Below the pieces are notes generated by a model that was not told the DNA's origin, searched no databases, and worked only from the letters and a program-made list of their open reading frames with translations. A stretch of DNA of 8,666 nt from Gammaproteobacteria bacterium (GTDB lineage Bacteria; Pseudomonadota; Gammaproteobacteria; Granulosicoccales; Granulosicoccaceae), in the NCBI GenBank assembly GCA_019634245.1, contig JAHQVR010000172.1, positions 1-8,666 on the forward strand, in the 5' to 3' direction. Each line of letters starts with the position of its first letter. Within the stretch, counting starts at the first letter, position 1. Position numbers and translations under genes: made by a program. Below are positions 7,289 through 8,666 of this stretch, one piece after another.

Positions 7289-8287
7289 TCACTCGCCGGT
7301 GATGGCTTCCGCGCCCACTGCCTCAATCAGTTCTTTGTGGCGTTCCAATTGCGTACTATGGAAAGTAGCCAGATCATCGCCCGCCACCCAATCGGTGCAG
7401 TCGAGACCATCTTCAACACAGAACTTTTGCCACTCTTCAGATTGATACAGCTGACTGAACAGATCGATATACCAGGCCTGTGCCTCTGCAGACATGCCTG
7501 GTGGGCCATTGATGGAGCGTTGCATGTAGTACTCAATATCGTGCCCAAGTTCTTTGGCGGTAGGCACGTCGGGATAGGCTGCCATTCGCTCGCCGGTAAA
7601 CTGAACCAGGGGTTTAGTGTTACCTGCACGGTAAAACTCGTTTTGCTCGGCGGGGTTGTTCACCGTGGAATCGATGTGTTTACCAACAAGATTCTTGGCG
7701 ACCGTGCCACCGCCAGGGAACGGGATGTACGTGACGCTATATCCGAATTCCTTTTCCATCATGGCTGTTAAAATAGAGTCTTCCTGACCAGAACCAGTAC
7801 CACCAACTTTCCAACTGTCACCAGCAGATTTCACAGCTGACACATAACTGTCGAGATCGGTAATATCACCTTGATCGTCGTGCACCCACAATAAAAACGT
7901 GTCCAGTGCCATGCGCCCTACCGGTGTAAATTTCGAAACATCAACGCCAAGATCTTGCTGAATGATCGGTGTGGTGTAGAAGCTGTTGAGTGTCACCAGC
8001 ACAGTATGATCATCACCAGACTTGTCTTGCAGGTAGCGTAAAGCCTCAGCACCTGATCCACCCGGTTTGTTGATAGGGATAAAGGGCCGTGGCGACAACC
8101 CTTTCTTTTCGATGAGCCCTTGCAGCAATCGGGCGATCTGATCAGCTCCACCGCCAGTGCCGGCCATAATAATGAGCTCAACCGGTTTTTTCGGACTCCA
8201 GTCAGCTGCGAGCGCACCGCCCACCAGCGTCAAGCTGGTCAGTGACGCTGCCACCAAGGGGAGTAATGGTTTAACGAATTTCTGCAT
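7289..8287 (-). CDS. tctC: Periplasmic TTT-family substrate-binding protein TctC (Bug-like), probable oxalate or carboxylate receptor
   Basis: Periplasmic solute-binding protein of a TctABC transporter. The 332 residues begin with a Sec signal peptide: basic MQKFVKP, hydrophobic core about 8-23, and AxA site ALA|A giving cleavage after residue 27. The mature N-terminus WSPKKPVELIIMAGTGGGADQIARLLQ (30-56) has the family beta strand, Gly-rich loop with Asp (GGGAD, 45-49) and IAR. Other family features are NKPGGSGAEALRYL (73-86), GGTGSGQEDSIL (162-173), YIPFPGGGTVAKNLVGKHIDSTVNNPAEQ (187-215) and YPDVPTAKELG (238-248). Two cysteines, C290 and C297, are close enough for a periplasmic disulfide. 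It is the promoter-proximal gene, has the best Shine-Dalgarno in the window, and is followed by a stem-loop, all of which fit high expression of a receptor. The ligand cannot be read from sequence; oxalate is inferred from the downstream genes. Confidence 0.94.
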   Translation of the reverse strand: MQKFVKPLLPLVAASLTSLTLVGGALAADWSPKKPVELIIMAGTGGGADQIARLLQGLIEKKGLSPRPFIPINKPGGSGAEALRYLQDKSGDDHTVLVTLNSFYTTPIIQQDLGVDVSKFTPVGRMALDTFLLWVHDDQGDITDLDSYVSAVKSAGDSWKVGGTGSGQEDSILTAMMEKEFGYSVTYIPFPGGGTVAKNLVGKHIDSTVNNPAEQNEFYRAGNTKPLVQFTGERMAAYPDVPTAKELGHDIEYYMQRSINGPPGMSAEAQAWYIDLFSQLYQSEEWQKFCVEDGLDCTDWVAGDDLATFHSTQLERHKELIEAVGAEAITGE

Positions 8288-8292
8288 GTGTT

Positions 8293-8298
8293 CCTCCT
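8293..8298 (-). promoter_or_regulatory. Strong Shine-Dalgarno of tctC
   Basis: A full AGGAGG with five bases before the ATG at 8285-8287. It is the strongest ribosome binding site in the window and fits the high demand for a periplasmic binding protein. Confidence 0.88.
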
Positions 8299-8368
8299 GA
8301 ATATCGGTCCTGATTTGGGCGAGTCACTTTCGCTCTGCCTCTGCGTATTGGTAATTAAATATTTCATC

Positions 8369-8399
8369 TGGTATACAAAATACAGTATTTTGTATACCA
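8369..8399. promoter_or_regulatory. Perfect 31-bp palindrome, probable GntR-family (FadR/FCD-type) operator O1
   Basis: Two perfect 15-bp arms (TGGTATACAAAATAC and its reverse complement) flank a single A at 8384. Each arm starts with TGGTATACAA, which fits the FadR-subfamily pattern TNGT-N2-ACNA, so the palindrome contains two complete sites whose GTATAC cores are 21 bp apart, two helical turns on the same face. It begins right after the predicted -10 hexamer, covering about +1 to +31 of the operon transcript, a position expected for repression. In RNA it could also fold as an AU-rich hairpin. The regulator is not in the window. Confidence 0.8.
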
Positions 8400-8405
8400 T
8401 AATGA

Positions 8406-8434
8406 AAGGTACACTTAGCTTTTTAGTTTGTCAA
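8406..8434 (-). promoter_or_regulatory. Predicted sigma70-like promoter of the tctCBA-oxc-frc operon
   Basis: On the minus strand a consensus -35 TTGACA (8429-8434) is followed, after a 17-bp spacer, by TACCTT (8406-8411), a 3-of-6 match to TATAAT. Transcription would start near 8399, at the edge of operator O1, leaving a 5' UTR of about 112 nt. The perfect -35 and optimal spacing are the main support; the -10 is weak, as is common for regulated promoters. Confidence 0.6.
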
Positions 8435-8438
8435 AGTC

Positions 8439-8459
8439 TTTTAATAATAATTATTAAAA
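8439..8459. promoter_or_regulatory. A/T-only 21-bp palindrome in UP-element position
   Basis: TTTTAATAAT and ATTATTAAAA flank a single A at 8449, a perfect 10-bp-arm palindrome made only of A and T. Relative to the predicted start near 8399 it occupies about -40 to -60, where the RNA polymerase alpha C-terminal domain binds A/T tracts. A perfect palindrome is not needed for that role, so it may also be a protein site or an effect of base composition. Confidence 0.45.
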
Positions 8460-8475
8460 AAAGGATTTTTGTAAT

Positions 8476-8496
8476 TCTGGTATACAATATACCAGA
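8476..8496. promoter_or_regulatory. 21-bp palindrome, probable second GntR-type operator O2
   Basis: Arms TCTGGTATA and TATACCAGA (9 bp, perfect) flank CAA. It contains an exact copy of the TGGTATACAA element found twice in O1, at 8478-8487, and a close reverse copy (TGGTATATTG). Its centre at 8486 is 102 bp from the O1 centre and about 87 bp upstream of the predicted start, suitable for an auxiliary operator with looping or for an activator site. Confidence 0.72.
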
Positions 8497-8666
8497 TAAA
8501 ACTTATTTTTTTACTCACTTCTGTGTAGTTTTATCGTCGATCTTCTTTTCATTATTTTATTTTTAAATCAAAAGCTTAGATTTCTATTTAGTTGACAGCA
8601 TTGCTAGTGATATCGACATTGGTACATTCGTAAATACGGCGAATTACCGCGATAAAAAAGTTTGGA

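Larger units (their letters stand above)
8288..8666. other. AT-rich intergenic control region; no supported gene
   Basis: This 379-base stretch is much richer in A+T than the operon, above all at 8401-8600. Its left end is the tctC 5' UTR of about 112 nt. It holds the promoter, one A/T-only palindrome and two operator palindromes described separately. A 92-codon plus-strand frame at 8288-8566 has a composition expected of AT-rich non-coding DNA and shows no motif. At the far right (8567-8666) both strands have short open frames running off the edge, but none has a start codon, ribosome site or recognisable motif, so the neighbouring gene cannot be named. Confidence 0.7.

Noticed and set aside
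8333..8344. Tandem CTCTGC repeat in the tctC 5' UTR
   Set aside because: Only two 6-base copies; easily chance and with no structural role visible.
8288..8566. A 92-codon plus-strand open frame reading away from tctC
   Set aside because: It overlaps the promoter and both operators, has a low-complexity Phe/Ile/Leu/Tyr-rich translation expected of AT-rich DNA, and its start overlaps the tctC ribosome site.
8592..8620. Rightward promoter TTGACA-17-GACATT for a divergent gene
   Set aside because: The -35 is perfect but the -10 matches only 3 of 6, and no gene is seen downstream within the window.
8567..8666. Open plus-strand frame to the right edge (ends ...VNTANYRDKKVW) and a minus-strand frame ending at a TAA at 8588-8590
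   Set aside because: Both look somewhat protein-like but are under 35 codons, have no visible start codon or ribosome site, and conflict with each other. More sequence to the right would decide.
1..8666. CRISPR arrays, tRNA/rRNA genes, insertion sequences, phage or toxin-antitoxin genes
   Set aside because: No regularly spaced repeats, tRNA-like cloverleaf, transposase or related motif was found on either strand.

Overview
The window reads as one leftward (minus-strand) operon for taking up and degrading oxalate, with a link to folate-bound C1 metabolism. Base composition in the genes is near balanced, Shine-Dalgarno sites are of the AGGAGG type, and a tripartite tricarboxylate (TctABC) transporter stands next to Oxalobacter-like Oxc and Frc. 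Together these suggest a free-living proteobacterium, possibly marine or soil. I cannot place it more finely from the sequence.

Layout in transcription order, from right to left. The region 8288-8666 has no supported gene. It is very AT-rich and holds a compact control region: a sigma70-like promoter, an A/T-only palindrome in the UP-element position, and two GntR-type palindromic operators that share the 10-mer TGGTATACAA. Then come tctC (periplasmic binding protein, 7289-8287), a 137-nt gap with two stem-loops, tctB (6480-7151), tctA (4910-6424), oxc (oxalyl-CoA decarboxylase, 3092-4837), frc (formyl-CoA:oxalate CoA-transferase, 1782-3029), a stand-alone formyltransferase resembling the N-terminal module of 10-formyl-THF dehydrogenase (837-1745), and the first 256 codons of fhs (formate-THF ligase, 1-768), which runs off the left edge. 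All intergenic gaps are 36-137 nt and no strand switch is seen.

How the genes would work together: TctC captures the substrate, most likely oxalate by context, and TctAB imports it. Frc moves CoA from formyl-CoA to oxalate, giving oxalyl-CoA and formate. Oxc decarboxylates oxalyl-CoA to formyl-CoA and CO2, which restarts the cycle. Fhs activates the released formate to 10-formyl-THF, which joins the oxalate cycle to biosynthetic C1 metabolism.

The least understood part is the formyltransferase between frc and fhs. Its family counterpart hydrolyses or oxidises 10-formyl-THF, and plain hydrolysis beside an ATP-consuming Fhs would be futile. It may instead move formyl groups between formyl-CoA and THF or act as an overflow valve. 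That gene, the pairing of a Tct transporter with oxalate enzymes, and the three-palindrome control region are the points most worth following up.
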